49,762 nucleotides of DNA from an uncultured Alphaproteobacteria bacterium (GCA_902580265.1 CACHJY010000005.1:22501-72262), one strand, 5' to 3'. Counted from the first letter of the stretch, positions 17,446 through 26,822 are shown. Numbers and translations: made by a program. Notes: generated by a model not told the origin, from the sequence alone.

Positions 17446-18612
17446 TTAGATTAATTTTATTTTTTTTGATCCTTGATCATCTACTATCTTTTTGACCTCG
17501 CCTGATTCTCGTTTATCTCTAGTGTCAGTTTGTGATAATTCTTCGAATTCAAAACGTTCTATATTAAATACTCGTTTTGATGCTTTTTTTGCTGAAACTT
17601 TTATTTCGTCAACGTCTTTTGATGCAAGATTGAAATGTTTATCCAAATTAATGATGCGTCCTTCTAAGCGCAACATATCTTTATAAAGCAAGTCCAGCTC
17701 CGCCCTAATGCGACTAGTTTGACGACGCAATCTCTCATCTTTCAATATTGCTCTCATCGTATTCAATGTAGCCATCAAAGTAGTAGGCGAAACAATCCAA
17801 ACACGCGACTCAAAACCCTCATTTACTAACTTTGAAAAGTTTGCGTGTAACTCGGCATAAATTGCCTCAGATGGTAAAAATAGTATTGCTCCATCAGCTG
17901 TCTCGCCTTCGATAATATATTTTTCAGAAATATCTTTAATATGTGTTTTTATTGAACTCTGAAATAGTTGAATATTTCTGTTTTTTTCAGATTCGTTCGA
18001 GTTTGATATCATAGAGTTATAAGCCTCTAGAGGAAATTTGCTATCGATAACTATGTTTCCTTGGGGTTCTGGAAGGTAAATTATACAATCAGCCCGTTTA
18101 CCGTTAGATAATGTAAATTGAAAATCATAGGCGTCTGACGGAAGAGCTTTGCTAACAATATCCTTCAGCTGGATTTCACCAAAAACACCCCTGGCCTGTT
18201 TATTGGATAGAATTTCCTGCAAACCCAAAACCTCACCCGACAATTTTTCTATATTCGTTTGGGCTTTATCTATAGTCTGCAATCTCTGCTGTAACTCTCC
18301 TAAAGTCTGCGCGGTCTTTACAGAGCTTCCCGATAGTGAAGAGGATATTGATTTCTGTATCTCCTCCAATCGACTCTCAACATGTTTAATTATAGCTGCC
18401 TGCGAAGTGGTTTGTGTATCCGTAATCACCTTTATACTGCCAACAATCTGCTGCTGGTTTGCTGACAAATCTGTCAATGCTTCCCTAAGCGCTTTACTAT
18501 TTTCTCCCCCACTCCCATGTGGAAGTCTAAACTGCCAAAATATTAAAAAACTTACTGTCAAAACTAGCACGCCTGCTAAACCAATAAGTAGAACAAAGTC
18601 AATAATACTCAT
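17446..18612 (-). CDS. rmuC: DNA recombination protein RmuC
   Basis: Membrane-anchored RmuC, linked in E. coli to limiting inversions at short repeats; it carries a nuclease-like core. 388 residues. Seen: N-terminal membrane segment (about 6-27), a predicted coiled coil at about 40-130, then the core with GVFGEIQLKDIVSKALP, YDFQFTLSNGKRADCIIYLP, VIDSKFPLEAYNSM, FLPSEAIYAELHANF and VWIVSPTTLMATLNTMRAIL. The ATG overlaps the mutL stop as TAATG, so translation is coupled to mutL. The tail is Lys-rich and acidic and of no known role. Confidence 0.93.
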   Translation of the reverse strand: MSIIDFVLLIGLAGVLVLTVSFLIFWQFRLPHGSGGENSKALREALTDLSANQQQIVGSIKVITDTQTTSQAAIIKHVESRLEEIQKSISSSLSGSSVKTAQTLGELQQRLQTIDKAQTNIEKLSGEVLGLQEILSNKQARGVFGEIQLKDIVSKALPSDAYDFQFTLSNGKRADCIIYLPEPQGNIVIDSKFPLEAYNSMISNSNESEKNRNIQLFQSSIKTHIKDISEKYIIEGETADGAILFLPSEAIYAELHANFSKLVNEGFESRVWIVSPTTLMATLNTMRAILKDERLRRQTSRIRAELDLLYKDMLRLEGRIINLDKHFNLASKDVDEIKVSAKKASKRVFNIERFEFEELSQTDTRDKRESGEVKKIVDDQGSKKIKLI

Positions 18613-20447
18613 TACGAACGACCAAATAATTTATTTATTTTGTGCAAGTCCAACTTTAGGTAAGTAGGCCTACCATGATTACATTGATCACTATTTGGTG
18701 TCTTTTCCATTTCTCTTAGGAGCTTATCCATTTCCTCATATTTTAGTATTCTACCAGACCTAACGGATCCGTGACACGCCATACTAGAAAAAACTTTATC
18801 AATTTTATTCTCGAGGCTCTCAAGAGAATTAAGATTTTCTAAATCCTGCAAGAGATCCATAAGCAGTGTTTTTGGGCAAATATCTCCTAGTACTGCGGGA
18901 ATTCCTCTTATACATATTGATGCTGGTCCAAACCTTTCAATCTCTAAACCCAATTGCTTCATCATGCTTTGTTTTTCAATAATTGCATCGACTTCAACGC
19001 TTGTAAATTCTACTATTTCAGGAACTAATAACTCTTGAATTGTTATTCCCTGATCGTATTTTTGTGACTTAAGTCTTTCATACAATATCCTTTCATGAGC
19101 TGCATGCTGATCAACTATGACTAACTCGTTATCATTCTGCGCAACTATAAAATTCTTAAATAAGTGTGCTTTAGGTGTGCCTAGTCTATTATTTTCAAGG
19201 TTTTGAGCCAGTTGATTCACAAAAGTAATATCATCTTTTTGATTAATTTTCGTACCTGTGTTTTCTTCAACTCGAAGGTCAAGGCTTTGAGTTTTGTTAC
19301 CTGAAAAATCAGTTTTCTGATAATTTTTAAAGCTTGGATTTTTTCTGAAATAAGCATAGGCCTGCTTGCTCAAATGAGTTCTTGTATTAAACCTCTCAAT
19401 ATTGAGACTTTTGCGCACTGCCATTTTTAGGTTCCGTCTAATAAGATCAAGCTTTTTGAACTTGATTTCCATTTTTGAAGGGTGGACATTTACATCTACT
19501 TCTTCACTTGGAACATTGAGAAAAAGGATAGCTGTAGGGAAACCGCTTTTTTCTAATAGATCTCCATACGCGATTCTTGTAAAACTAAGCAAGGATCTAT
19601 CTTTTACAAACCGGCCATTCACAAAAAAATAGCAATTATTAGCGTTACCGCAAATAAAAGTGGGAGAACTGATATACCCAGAAATTTTTACTCTATCACT
19701 CTCATAATCCACTTGATGGGAATTTTCCATGAACGCATTTTTAAGCACCCCCTTTATTCTTAAGCCCAAACTGTTAGAGCCTTTGGAACTATCCAGTCGT
19801 AGAATTTCTCTTGGATTTCCTTCATCTTTAATTTCGAAGAGCTTAAAACTTATCTCTGGGTTTGATAATGATAATTTCTTAACAACCTCTAAAATTGAAA
19901 TCCCTTCTGCTCTATCTGTTTTTAAAAACTTCAATCTGGCAGGGATAGATTGAAACAGGTTTTTGATCTCTATAAGCGTACCCTCAAGATTCTGGGAAGG
20001 CTTAACCTCCTTTACTACTCCATGATTACTAGAAATTTCAAATGTCTCACCTGCTGCTACAAACTTCGATTTTATTGTTAATTCAGAGACTGAACCGATA
20101 GACGCAAGCGCCTCTCCTCTAAAGCCAAGGCTATTGATATTTGCTAGATCACAGATTGTACTTATTTTGGAGGTTGCGTGCCTTGACAAGGCCAGTGACA
20201 AATCCTCTTTATTGATCCCATGCCCATTGTCTTTAACACTTAAAAAAGACTTCCCACCATTTGCATAGACTATGTCTATTGAGTTTGCACCGGCGTCTAT
20301 TGAGTTCTCTACTAACTCCTTTAAAGCTGAACTAGGCCTTTCAATAACTTCACCAGCTGCAATTTGTTTGCTAGTGTGTAAATCGAGCTGCCTTATCCGA
20401 CTTGGCTCCAAATTTTTAGAAGATAACCCAATGTTCTCCAGGTTCAT
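18612..20447 (-). CDS. mutL: DNA mismatch repair protein MutL
   Basis: Mismatch-repair ATPase linking MutS to strand incision. 611 residues. The N-terminal GHKL ATPase has IAAGEVIERPSSALKELVENSIDAGA, DNGHGI and GFRGEALASI. A linker of about 330-420 is poorly conserved. The C-terminal domain has DQHAAHERILYE, which fits the endonuclease metal motif DQHA-x2-E-x4-E, plus ACHGSVR and CNHGRPT. This endonuclease-type MutL is expected in organisms without MutH. It is upstream of rmuC with a one-base overlap. The ATG has no strong ribosome site. Confidence 0.96.
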   Translation of the reverse strand: MNLENIGLSSKNLEPSRIRQLDLHTSKQIAAGEVIERPSSALKELVENSIDAGANSIDIVYANGGKSFLSVKDNGHGINKEDLSLALSRHATSKISTICDLANINSLGFRGEALASIGSVSELTIKSKFVAAGETFEISSNHGVVKEVKPSQNLEGTLIEIKNLFQSIPARLKFLKTDRAEGISILEVVKKLSLSNPEISFKLFEIKDEGNPREILRLDSSKGSNSLGLRIKGVLKNAFMENSHQVDYESDRVKISGYISSPTFICGNANNCYFFVNGRFVKDRSLLSFTRIAYGDLLEKSGFPTAILFLNVPSEEVDVNVHPSKMEIKFKKLDLIRRNLKMAVRKSLNIERFNTRTHLSKQAYAYFRKNPSFKNYQKTDFSGNKTQSLDLRVEENTGTKINQKDDITFVNQLAQNLENNRLGTPKAHLFKNFIVAQNDNELVIVDQHAAHERILYERLKSQKYDQGITIQELLVPEIVEFTSVEVDAIIEKQSMMKQLGLEIERFGPASICIRGIPAVLGDICPKTLLMDLLQDLENLNSLESLENKIDKVFSSMACHGSVRSGRILKYEEMDKLLREMEKTPNSDQCNHGRPTYLKLDLHKINKLFGRS

Positions 20448-20527
20448 ATTTTATTATCCACAATATTTAGTGTGCGCTAAAAATAGCATACTATTGATAG
20501 TACATCAAAGAAGATTCGGCAACCTTA

Positions 20528-21034
20528 CTAGTTTTGTTTCTCATCAAATTTGAAAATAAGTAAACCTATCAGCCCGATAAAAATAAATATATCAGCTAGA
20601 TTAAAAGAATAAGGGTTTCTAAATCCACAACATGTAACATTTATGAAATCAGCAACCGCTCCATATAAAAGTCTATCTATCGCATTACCCAAGGCACCTC
20701 CAATAACTAAAGAAGCTAGTATTTGCATTAGAAGACTCATCGAATTTCTCAACCAGATAAAAAACACCATAGAGATAACAATCGAAATCCCGGTCAAAAA
20801 GTACACTTGGACAGCACTGTCACCTTCAAATAGGCCGAAATTTATACCCTTATTCCACGCCATGTAGAAATTCATAAACTGATTGTTAAGATTTAGATAA
20901 CGCTTTTGCTCTAATTCCAAATAGAAAACTACAAACCATTTAGACAGTTGGTCTAGAGTCAGAAAGACAGATGAAAACAAAAGAATTTTGTACATTCCTA
21001 TATTGATAACGCGGCGCTGTAACAAAGGCCACAA
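20528..21034 (-). CDS. lspA: Lipoprotein signal peptidase (signal peptidase II)
   Basis: Inner-membrane aspartyl protease that removes signal peptides from prolipoproteins such as the one at 17296. 168 residues from the TTG at 21034. An ATG at 20995 would leave 155 residues and also fits the family; ribosome sites decide neither. Seen: four hydrophobic segments, TLDQLSKWFV, AWNKGINFGLF, and the two catalytic aspartates in GNAIDRLLYGAVADF (Asp120) and SFNLADIFI (Asp148), numbered from the TTG. It is separated from mutL by 80 bases. Confidence 0.94.
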   Translation of the reverse strand: MWPLLQRRVINIGMYKILLFSSVFLTLDQLSKWFVVFYLELEQKRYLNLNNQFMNFYMAWNKGINFGLFEGDSAVQVYFLTGISIVISMVFFIWLRNSMSLLMQILASLVIGGALGNAIDRLLYGAVADFINVTCCGFRNPYSFNLADIFIFIGLIGLLIFKFDEKQN

Positions 21035-21106
21035 ATAAAAATTAAATGCCAGAAAGGAAGCTTTTTATCCTTGAATAGAAACGAATAGCATTGTAACCCT
21101 TTAAGT

Positions 21107-21196
21107 GGACAGGTGGCCGAGTGGTTTAAGGCGCTCCCCTGCTAAGGGAGTGAGGGGGAAACTCCTCCGTGGGTTCGAATCCCATCCTGTCCGCCA
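21107..21196 (+). tRNA. tRNA-Ser (anticodon GCT)
   Basis: Long-variable-arm tRNA. Acceptor GGACAGG pairs with CCTGTCC. The anticodon stem is CTCCC/GGGAG around loop CTGCTAA, with anticodon GCT at 21141-21143. The variable arm is TGAGGGGGAAACTCCTCC, the T-loop is GGTTCGAATCC, discriminator G, and CCA is encoded at 21194-21196. Confidence 0.97.
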
Positions 21197-21241
21197 AACC
21201 AATTAAAACAAAAAAATTATTTATTTAATTGATAAGAGTTC

Positions 21242-21280
21242 GAGTAAGTCACTACCTGCGGTCTTACTTTAATTTTTTAT
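21242..21280 (+). terminator. Candidate intrinsic terminator after tRNA-Ser
   Basis: GAGTAAG at 21242-21248 pairs with CTTACTT at 21263-21269 (seven pairs, one G-U), with a 14-base loop, then TAATTTTTTATT. The stem is AT-rich and short, so this is only a moderate call. It would end the tRNA transcript before the cyclase gene at 21338. Confidence 0.4.
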
Positions 21281-21337
21281 TGTTAAAAATATTTTTTATT
21301 TTCTATAATAAGTTCATAAAATGAATGGATTGGCATT

Positions 21338-22624
21338 ATGGATAATACAGAAATTGAAAGAAAAAGACATGTTGGGGGACTAAGACTCGCCGTTTGTGTA
21401 GCTGCTGGTCTAAATTTTTTTGGTATATTTGTCTCTATTTTAACTAATCAGGGTTGGACAAGCGATTTAGCCAGTAAATTGTTTACCAGTTACACAATTA
21501 TTGGAACAGCTTTATATGTCTTGGTTGCAATTTTTCTTAATAATAAAAATTATATCTATCTTCTATCAATCGTCATTTTTTGGTTTGTTGTTGGTCCCTG
21601 GATTAGGACATTCGTTTTTGGTTTGGACGATCAAGTAGTGGATTACTTCAGTACCTATGGAGGCAGAACCATTGATTGGAGATTTATATGGACTACTTAT
21701 GGCATGATATTGATCGTACTTTTAGGAAGATTTTATCTAACGATTTCTTTTATCGCTTATTATTTGGCTTTGAATGCATTTTTTTCTTCAAACATTATAT
21801 TACGTCCCGAAACTTATTTTACTTATGATCACAGTAAAATTAGCTCAGACCTATTTGCAATGCATGGGGGAATTTTCACACAGAATGTTACGATTTTAAT
21901 TTTTAGTGCCTTAGCTCTGATTGGGATAGCTTGGAGTATGCAAAGAAATCTAAAAGATGCTTCTCTTCATGAGAGATCCAATTCCATTCTAGGAAGATAC
22001 TTTTCGCCAGAAGTTAGAGAGGAGATCGAAAAAAATAAGGCAACGTTAGACCTTGATAAGGAAAAAGAACAAAAAATAGCAGTTATGTTCACTGATATTT
22101 CTGGTTTTACAAAATTATCCGAAGGAATGAAACCAAAAGACGTTTTAGATCTATTATCGGAGTATCAAACTAAGATGGTGGCAGCTATTTTTCATAATGG
22201 AGGAACAGTTGATAAGTTTATAGGAGATAGTGTCATGGCTACCTTTGGTACACCTTTCTCAAAAGGAAATGATTCTCAAAATGCGTTAAACTGTTTAAGA
22301 CAAATGCAAATTTCAATGCGTGAGTGGGCACAAGAAAGAAAAGAAAAGGGACTACCAGTTGTAAAACATAGGATAGGGGTTCATTTCGGAGAGTGCTTTG
22401 TAGGAAATGTAGGTAGCGAGGATAGGTTTGAGTATACGGTGATTGGTGACACAGTAAATGTTGCAAGTAGAATTTGCGAAGGATGCAAAGATGTTGGCGC
22501 TGATGTTCTAATTTCAGAGGAAGTAATGAACAGACTTAGCGAGAACTTAACTTCGGAAAAGGTAGTTGACTTTTCCGTAAGGGGTAGAAGTAAGAAAATA
22601 AAATTACATAAGATTATGGTTTAA
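21338..22624 (+). CDS. Membrane-bound class III adenylate/guanylate cyclase
   Basis: Predicted integral membrane cyclase of 428 residues. The first 200 residues hold about six hydrophobic segments with no known sensor name. Residues 200-245 form a charged linker containing a YFSPEVREEI motif typical of this class. The catalytic domain is at 246-420: metal aspartates 253 (FTDISGF) and 297 (GDSVMATFG), Lys293 in DKFIGD, Thr367 in YTVIGD, and transition-state Asn374 and Arg378 (VNVASR). All catalytic residues are present and the Lys/Thr pair favours ATP. It stands alone, with 140 bases after tRNA-Ser. A copy of the local 91-base repeat starts 10 bases after its stop. Confidence 0.9.
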   Translation: MDNTEIERKRHVGGLRLAVCVAAGLNFFGIFVSILTNQGWTSDLASKLFTSYTIIGTALYVLVAIFLNNKNYIYLLSIVIFWFVVGPWIRTFVFGLDDQVVDYFSTYGGRTIDWRFIWTTYGMILIVLLGRFYLTISFIAYYLALNAFFSSNIILRPETYFTYDHSKISSDLFAMHGGIFTQNVTILIFSALALIGIAWSMQRNLKDASLHERSNSILGRYFSPEVREEIEKNKATLDLDKEKEQKIAVMFTDISGFTKLSEGMKPKDVLDLLSEYQTKMVAAIFHNGGTVDKFIGDSVMATFGTPFSKGNDSQNALNCLRQMQISMREWAQERKEKGLPVVKHRIGVHFGECFVGNVGSEDRFEYTVIGDTVNVASRICEGCKDVGADVLISEEVMNRLSENLTSEKVVDFSVRGRSKKIKLHKIMV

Positions 22625-22634
22625 CTATTATTTA

Positions 22635-22725
22635 TATGAATATTTGTGGGTAGAGAGATTATCTGATAAAATGTTGTTAAGATAACAAAGGCTTACATAA
22701 GAGTGTGGCAGAGGGTCAATCCACC
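22635..22725 (+). repeat. Intergenic 91-base repeat, copy A
   Basis: Begins TATGAATATTTGTGGG and ends CCACC. By hand alignment 81 of 91 bases match copy B at 27041-27131, with no gaps. An inverted repeat TTATCT (22659-22664) and AGATAA (22680-22685) is kept in both copies. It fills the gap between the convergent cyclase gene and the gene at 22733. Function unknown. Confidence 0.85.
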
Positions 22726-22732
22726 CTACTTT

Positions 22733-23122
22733 TTAATTGCCGACGTAGATAACACCTTTTCTACCTACAGCGTGTTCAAAAACATTGTTAGCATTAGAAT
22801 CTTCAATTCTTAGCCTTAGAGTTAAGTGACGACTTACGTTTACAGTTCGAAAACTAAATTTCTTAGAGAGTGGAAATTTGAGTCCCTCTGAAGTCTCAAC
22901 TCCAAGATTTTGTAATTGGTAGGGTTGAATTATGTCAGGTCTCCCACCAGTAGTAAGCTCAATATAAGAAGAACCATAGTCCGACAGAAAACACGCGGCA
23001 ACTGTCATGTGTTGACCATTAAATTCGCAAGAAAGATATGCTGTAAAGTTCTGTCCAAAAGCTTTACCAATAATTAAAGAGCTTAGTACTAGAGTTGCTA
23101 CGTGTAGATAAACTTTATTCAT
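22733..23122 (-). CDS. Small exported protein, unknown function
   Basis: 129 residues from the ATG at 23122, chosen because AGAGGA lies 9 bases upstream and the protein then opens with a clear signal peptide (MNKVYLHVATLVLSSLIIGK, cleavage near AFG-QN). The ATG at 23143 would place this ribosome site inside the gene. The mature part is about 105 residues with two cysteines (SCEFNG and AACFLSD), many beta-prone stretches, and no family I recognise. It follows the 851-residue gene by 25 bases on the same strand and is likely co-expressed with it. Confidence 0.7.
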   Translation of the reverse strand: MNKVYLHVATLVLSSLIIGKAFGQNFTAYLSCEFNGQHMTVAACFLSDYGSSYIELTTGGRPDIIQPYQLQNLGVETSEGLKFPLSKKFSFRTVNVSRHLTLRLRIEDSNANNVFEHAVGRKGVIYVGN

Positions 23123-23147
23123 TTTACTATGTCCTCTTATCAAGAAC

Positions 23148-25703
23148 TCAAGGTCTTCCTATACACCAATAATAATAGAGATCGCTTTTTTCATTTAAAC
23201 GATCAAAACCTATTTTTACACCTCCTTCACAATTTTTACATTCTATGCCCTTTACGTATTCTAGCCGTGAAAGCTCCGAGTTATATTCATATAATATTGT
23301 TTGTCTTACATTTCCTGGTTGGATTTGAATAGACTTAAATTGCATTATCTTTCCTGTATTGGTTACCTTATTTGAACCTTTAAGGAAACCATCAAATTCT
23401 GCATTTTTCCCATATTTATTTCCTGCTCCAGCTTTTAACGCTACATACGTTTTATCGGGGTAAAACCTATGAAAAATTACCATTTCTTTTGAGTGAGCAA
23501 TAATGTCTTTACAAGTTTTTAAATTTGAGGAATTTACCTCTTCATTTGCAACCCAATAAAGACCCTCTAACTCACTTGGAAAACTACCAGCCACCGCAGA
23601 GCTTTTTTCTGTCTCATTGGAGGAAGATTTCGAAGTATGCTCCTTTAATGCATCAAGAGTAATACAGTGATCTGTAATTGATCGGAAAGGCTGTCCTTTG
23701 GCAATAGTATTATCACCGATTCCCTGGTCCATGAACTCCTTAGCTTCTCTGCCTCCTCTAATTATTAAATCTGCACTTTTTTCTTGAGAAATTCCTGCCT
23801 CTCCAAGTAAACCTATAGCTTTAAAATGACGAAAAGCATGGCCTTCGAATAGTTTTACAAGATTTGGCTCAGTTGAGAAATATTTGTCCTCATATATCAT
23901 AATCAAAAAACCATGACAAAAAGCTGCTCCTTCGATTGGATCTATTGGAAAGAGAGGGCTCTCTTGCTTTGCATTTTTTGCCACAGCGCTTTCTTGATTT
24001 CCAGAGACTGAACTATCACTCTCTTTGTTACTTATCGTATTTTTTTCTGGGTCTTCAGTAATATTTAATTGGGATGTATTGCTCACGAGCTGTTGAACTG
24101 ATCTGAGAATATTATTTAGCCTATCTATCTCTTCACTTTTTGTTGCAAGCTTATTGTTATACTGATTTTGGATTTTTTTAATATCATTTTTCGAACTCTG
24201 AAATCTGCTTTCTAATTCAGAGTACAATTCATCTTTATCTGCAATAACGTCATCCTTGGTAACCAATAGAGACTCAAGCGATTGTATAGCAACTTTTAGT
24301 GCCGCTTTTTCTTTTTCAATTTTTTCTATCTCCGCATCGAGCTTTTTTATTTTTTCGTCCTGTTTAGAACCCTGTATTTCTTTTTCTGCTATTTCTTTCT
24401 GAAGGTTCGCTATAGCTGTAGCCATGTAAACCAAGTTTTGTTCGTCCTTCTTTGGCTTTTTTGCGTCTTCCTTCAATTCAACAATTTGGGCTTTGAGTTC
24501 ATCAATGGTTTGTTTTGCCTCATAAGCTTGCCCTTTGTTCTCATAAGATATTTTCGATTTCAACGACTCATATTCTGACCTTAAATCTTCCAACTCTCTG
24601 CGAAGGTTTTCTTGCCCACTGCTTTCAACCTTTTTCTTCTCAACTAACGTTTGTTTAAGATTCTTATTTTCTGAACGAAGACTATCAATCGTGTTCTGGA
24701 GACTTTCAATTTGACCCTCCAGGCCGTTCTTTGAAACTGCTTTTGCTGCAATAGTTGTTGTACTCTTACCATCATAACAAGACTGTTTTTCGTTTGATAT
24801 GTTTTTTGAAAGCAGGGACAAATAGTTCTGACGTGAGAATGAAGCACGAGAAGTATTCTCACAAGCCATAAATTTGTTGAATGCCGCACAACTTCCCTTA
24901 CCTAAAACGCCATCGACGGCACCCTCGTATAGGGAGCGCCTTTTTAAACCTTTCTGAATTGCTCTTAAGTCAATATTCTTGTCCTCATAAGCAAATTGCA
25001 GCTCAAAACTACAAATTTTGTTGGCTTCTTCTCGGCTTATCGATGCCAACTCGATATTTGCTATTTTTTTCCTTACAGAGGAATAACATGAAAGGCCAGT
25101 ATTTGCCCAATTGGTTACGGCAGACCCTAATTTAATTTTCTTAAATATTTTTCGATCTATCCTATAGTTTCTGGTATTTTCTTTCACAGAGTCCAATTTT
25201 TCCGCTAGCCAACTGCTATCTGATAGCTGTTTACACATTCCTCCTAAAGCCATACCCTGGCTACGATCAAGTTGTGCAAGTACTTCCCTTATTCTGGTGT
25301 TATTTTGCGTACCATAATCGTTTCCCAGCCATAACTTATAGTTAGTACTATCCCCATCTGGCGTACGAAAGCGGAATTTTAGATTTTTTGTTTCAAAGAT
25401 TACGGAGTAATCGATAAAGCTAGCTACTTGTTTGGCAAGGTGATAGGAATTTCTAATATCAGCCTTCAATCTAACACAATTCTCTCCAAAGTGCTTACCT
25501 TTGACTATCGTTTCAGAAACACAGATGACTATATGAAGTGCCTCTTTTTTCCCATTTTTATCTGTTTCAGTGTCTGTCCAGCTACTTCTTACGTAGGTAT
25601 TACCTATCTTTACTGTCTCAGCTGCTAATTCACTTACCACGCAGAATGAGAACAAAACGAGCAATATCTTTAAAAAGTTTCTCAATTTTGACCAGACCCT
25701 CAA
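23148..25703 (-). CDS. Large exported coiled-coil protein with peptidoglycan-binding-like motif
   Basis: 851 residues from a TTG start; no ATG, GTG or better TTG is available in frame. Signal peptide at 1-28 (LKILLVLFSFCVVSELAA). Residues 29-240 are a domain I do not recognise. Residues 243-278 (LRAIQKGLKRRSLYEGAVDG, then VLGKGSCAAF) look like the short peptidoglycan-binding repeat. Residues about 328-560 are a long coiled coil rich in K, E, Q and S. From about 600 come two further domains, one with AAFCHGFLIMIY, one with LEGLYWVANEEVN and paired cysteines near the end (CKNC). It is probably periplasmic and may tether to the wall. Partner gene at 22733. Function unknown. Confidence 0.8.
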   Translation of the reverse strand: MRVWSKLRNFLKILLVLFSFCVVSELAAETVKIGNTYVRSSWTDTETDKNGKKEALHIVICVSETIVKGKHFGENCVRLKADIRNSYHLAKQVASFIDYSVIFETKNLKFRFRTPDGDSTNYKLWLGNDYGTQNNTRIREVLAQLDRSQGMALGGMCKQLSDSSWLAEKLDSVKENTRNYRIDRKIFKKIKLGSAVTNWANTGLSCYSSVRKKIANIELASISREEANKICSFELQFAYEDKNIDLRAIQKGLKRRSLYEGAVDGVLGKGSCAAFNKFMACENTSRASFSRQNYLSLLSKNISNEKQSCYDGKSTTTIAAKAVSKNGLEGQIESLQNTIDSLRSENKNLKQTLVEKKKVESSGQENLRRELEDLRSEYESLKSKISYENKGQAYEAKQTIDELKAQIVELKEDAKKPKKDEQNLVYMATAIANLQKEIAEKEIQGSKQDEKIKKLDAEIEKIEKEKAALKVAIQSLESLLVTKDDVIADKDELYSELESRFQSSKNDIKKIQNQYNNKLATKSEEIDRLNNILRSVQQLVSNTSQLNITEDPEKNTISNKESDSSVSGNQESAVAKNAKQESPLFPIDPIEGAAFCHGFLIMIYEDKYFSTEPNLVKLFEGHAFRHFKAIGLLGEAGISQEKSADLIIRGGREAKEFMDQGIGDNTIAKGQPFRSITDHCITLDALKEHTSKSSSNETEKSSAVAGSFPSELEGLYWVANEEVNSSNLKTCKDIIAHSKEMVIFHRFYPDKTYVALKAGAGNKYGKNAEFDGFLKGSNKVTNTGKIMQFKSIQIQPGNVRQTILYEYNSELSRLEYVKGIECKNCEGGVKIGFDRLNEKSDLYYYWCIGRP

Positions 25704-25735
25704 GTTGTCAACGACGTCAAATAGGAGTAATTCAT
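25700..25735 (-). other. Candidate 11-codon leader ORF overlapping the 851-residue gene start
   Basis: ATG at 25735 with AGGA just upstream reads 11 codons (MNYSYLTSLTT). Its TGA overlaps the TTG start of the large gene as TTGA. The large gene has no ribosome site of its own, so coupling by re-initiation is plausible. Chance occurrence is possible for so short a frame. Confidence 0.35.
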
Positions 25736-25809
25736 TTTCCTATTGGTTTCAACAAATTATAGATTACAGATTATTTTAGATTAAAAACTAATATTGAAGA
25801 TACTAATTG

Positions 25810-25846
25810 TATGAATATTTGTGGGAATAGAGATTATCTGGTAAAA
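25810..25846 (+). repeat. Intergenic repeat, partial copy C
   Basis: Shares TATGAATATTTGTGGG exactly with copies A and B, then AGAGATTATCTG with two mismatches just before it. Similarity stops at about 25846, where the 3' end of the crotonase gene (25848) begins, so the right-hand half is missing. It lies between the crotonase gene and the start region of the 851-residue gene. Confidence 0.75.
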
Positions 25847-25847
25847 A

Positions 25848-26603
25848 TTATACACGTTTTTTACTCTGAAAATTTGCAAAAGCATCTTTAGCCTCATCTG
25901 AATTTAAGAGCTTCCATAGCATATCACCCTCCTCTTTCATTCTCTCCTTCATTCCCTCTTTGATTTCAGACTTGAGAAATTTTTTTGATATACTCAATGA
26001 ATTCGAAGGTAAAGCAATTAGCTTATCACAAGTTGACTTGACTGCGCCTGATAATTCTGCCGCTTTGAAAATTCTAGTAACAATACCCATATCTAAGGCA
26101 TCCGACGCGTCAAAGTTGTCTCCTAGTAAAAGCTTTTCAGCTGCCTTAAGATAACCTGAAATCCTTGGTAGAATAAGAGTTGAAGCAGCCTCGGGGCACA
26201 ATCCCAACTTTACAAAAGGCAGGCTAAATTTTGTTTCTCTTTCAGCATATACAAAATCACAATGAAGTAAACATGTCACCCCTACTCCGACTGCTAGCCC
26301 AGATACTTCAGCAACAACAGGCTTTGGAAAAGAACTAATTTCATACAAAAACCCCATAACTTCGGTCTCATCACTCACTGTATTGGGATTTGCGTTTGCG
26401 AAAGAAGTTATATCGTTACCTGCAGAAAAAATACCCCCCTCACCACATAAATGAACTACTTTAATGTCGTCTCTTTTCCTTGCTTCCTTAAAAGCATCAT
26501 CCATAGTTTTGTACATATTTGCCGTTAAAGAGTTTTTCTTATCGGGACGATTTATTGAAACTTTTGCTACTCCAGCATTGAAGGAAACTAGAATATTTTC
26601 CAT
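25848..26603 (-). CDS. Enoyl-CoA hydratase/isomerase (crotonase) family
   Basis: Crotonase-fold enzyme of 251 residues. Start ATG at 26603 has AAGGAG 7 bases upstream and fits the family; the ATG at 26687 adds 28 unmatched residues. Seen: VAKVSINRPDKKNSLT, the oxyanion-hole motif GGIFSAGNDI, the second hole region VSGLAVGVGVTCLLHCDFVYA, and LPFVKLGLCPEAASTLILPR. The second catalytic Glu region reads GLCPEAAS, as in delta-3,delta-2-enoyl-CoA isomerase-like (PECI/ECI2) relatives, so isomerase activity is as likely as hydratase. It stands alone, with the partial repeat at its 3' end. Confidence 0.85.
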   Translation of the reverse strand: MENILVSFNAGVAKVSINRPDKKNSLTANMYKTMDDAFKEARKRDDIKVVHLCGEGGIFSAGNDITSFANANPNTVSDETEVMGFLYEISSFPKPVVAEVSGLAVGVGVTCLLHCDFVYAERETKFSLPFVKLGLCPEAASTLILPRISGYLKAAEKLLLGDNFDASDALDMGIVTRIFKAAELSGAVKSTCDKLIALPSNSLSISKKFLKSEIKEGMKERMKEEGDMLWKLLNSDEAKDAFANFQSKKRV

Positions 26604-26822
26604 AGATAAACTCCTTACAAGATAGATTGCTTGGGTAAGTGTACAGCAAATATTTGAAAAGTTCAATTCATGTACTTTTAAATACAAAGCAAGTCATGAG
26701 TACGCACTTTCATTTTATATGATTACTCATCAAAAGATGAATAAGAATGCCGCAATATGAAGACAAGGCACAAAAAGACCCTTAACAATTGAAGCCATAT
26801 TTTTTCGAACTATATCTACATC

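Noticed and set aside
18149..18667. 172-codon open frame opposite rmuC
   Set aside because: RmuC motifs are clear on the minus strand; the plus frame crosses the rmuC/mutL junction and has no family features.
3629..21196. tRNA genes as phage or island attachment sites
   Set aside because: Both tRNAs are flanked by ordinary genes; no integrase and no repeated tRNA 3' end was found in the window.
21202..21236. CAATTAAA...TTTAATTG inverted repeat after tRNA-Ser
   Set aside because: Only A-T rich pairs with a long loop; such matches are common by chance in this DNA. The stem at 21242 is a better terminator candidate.
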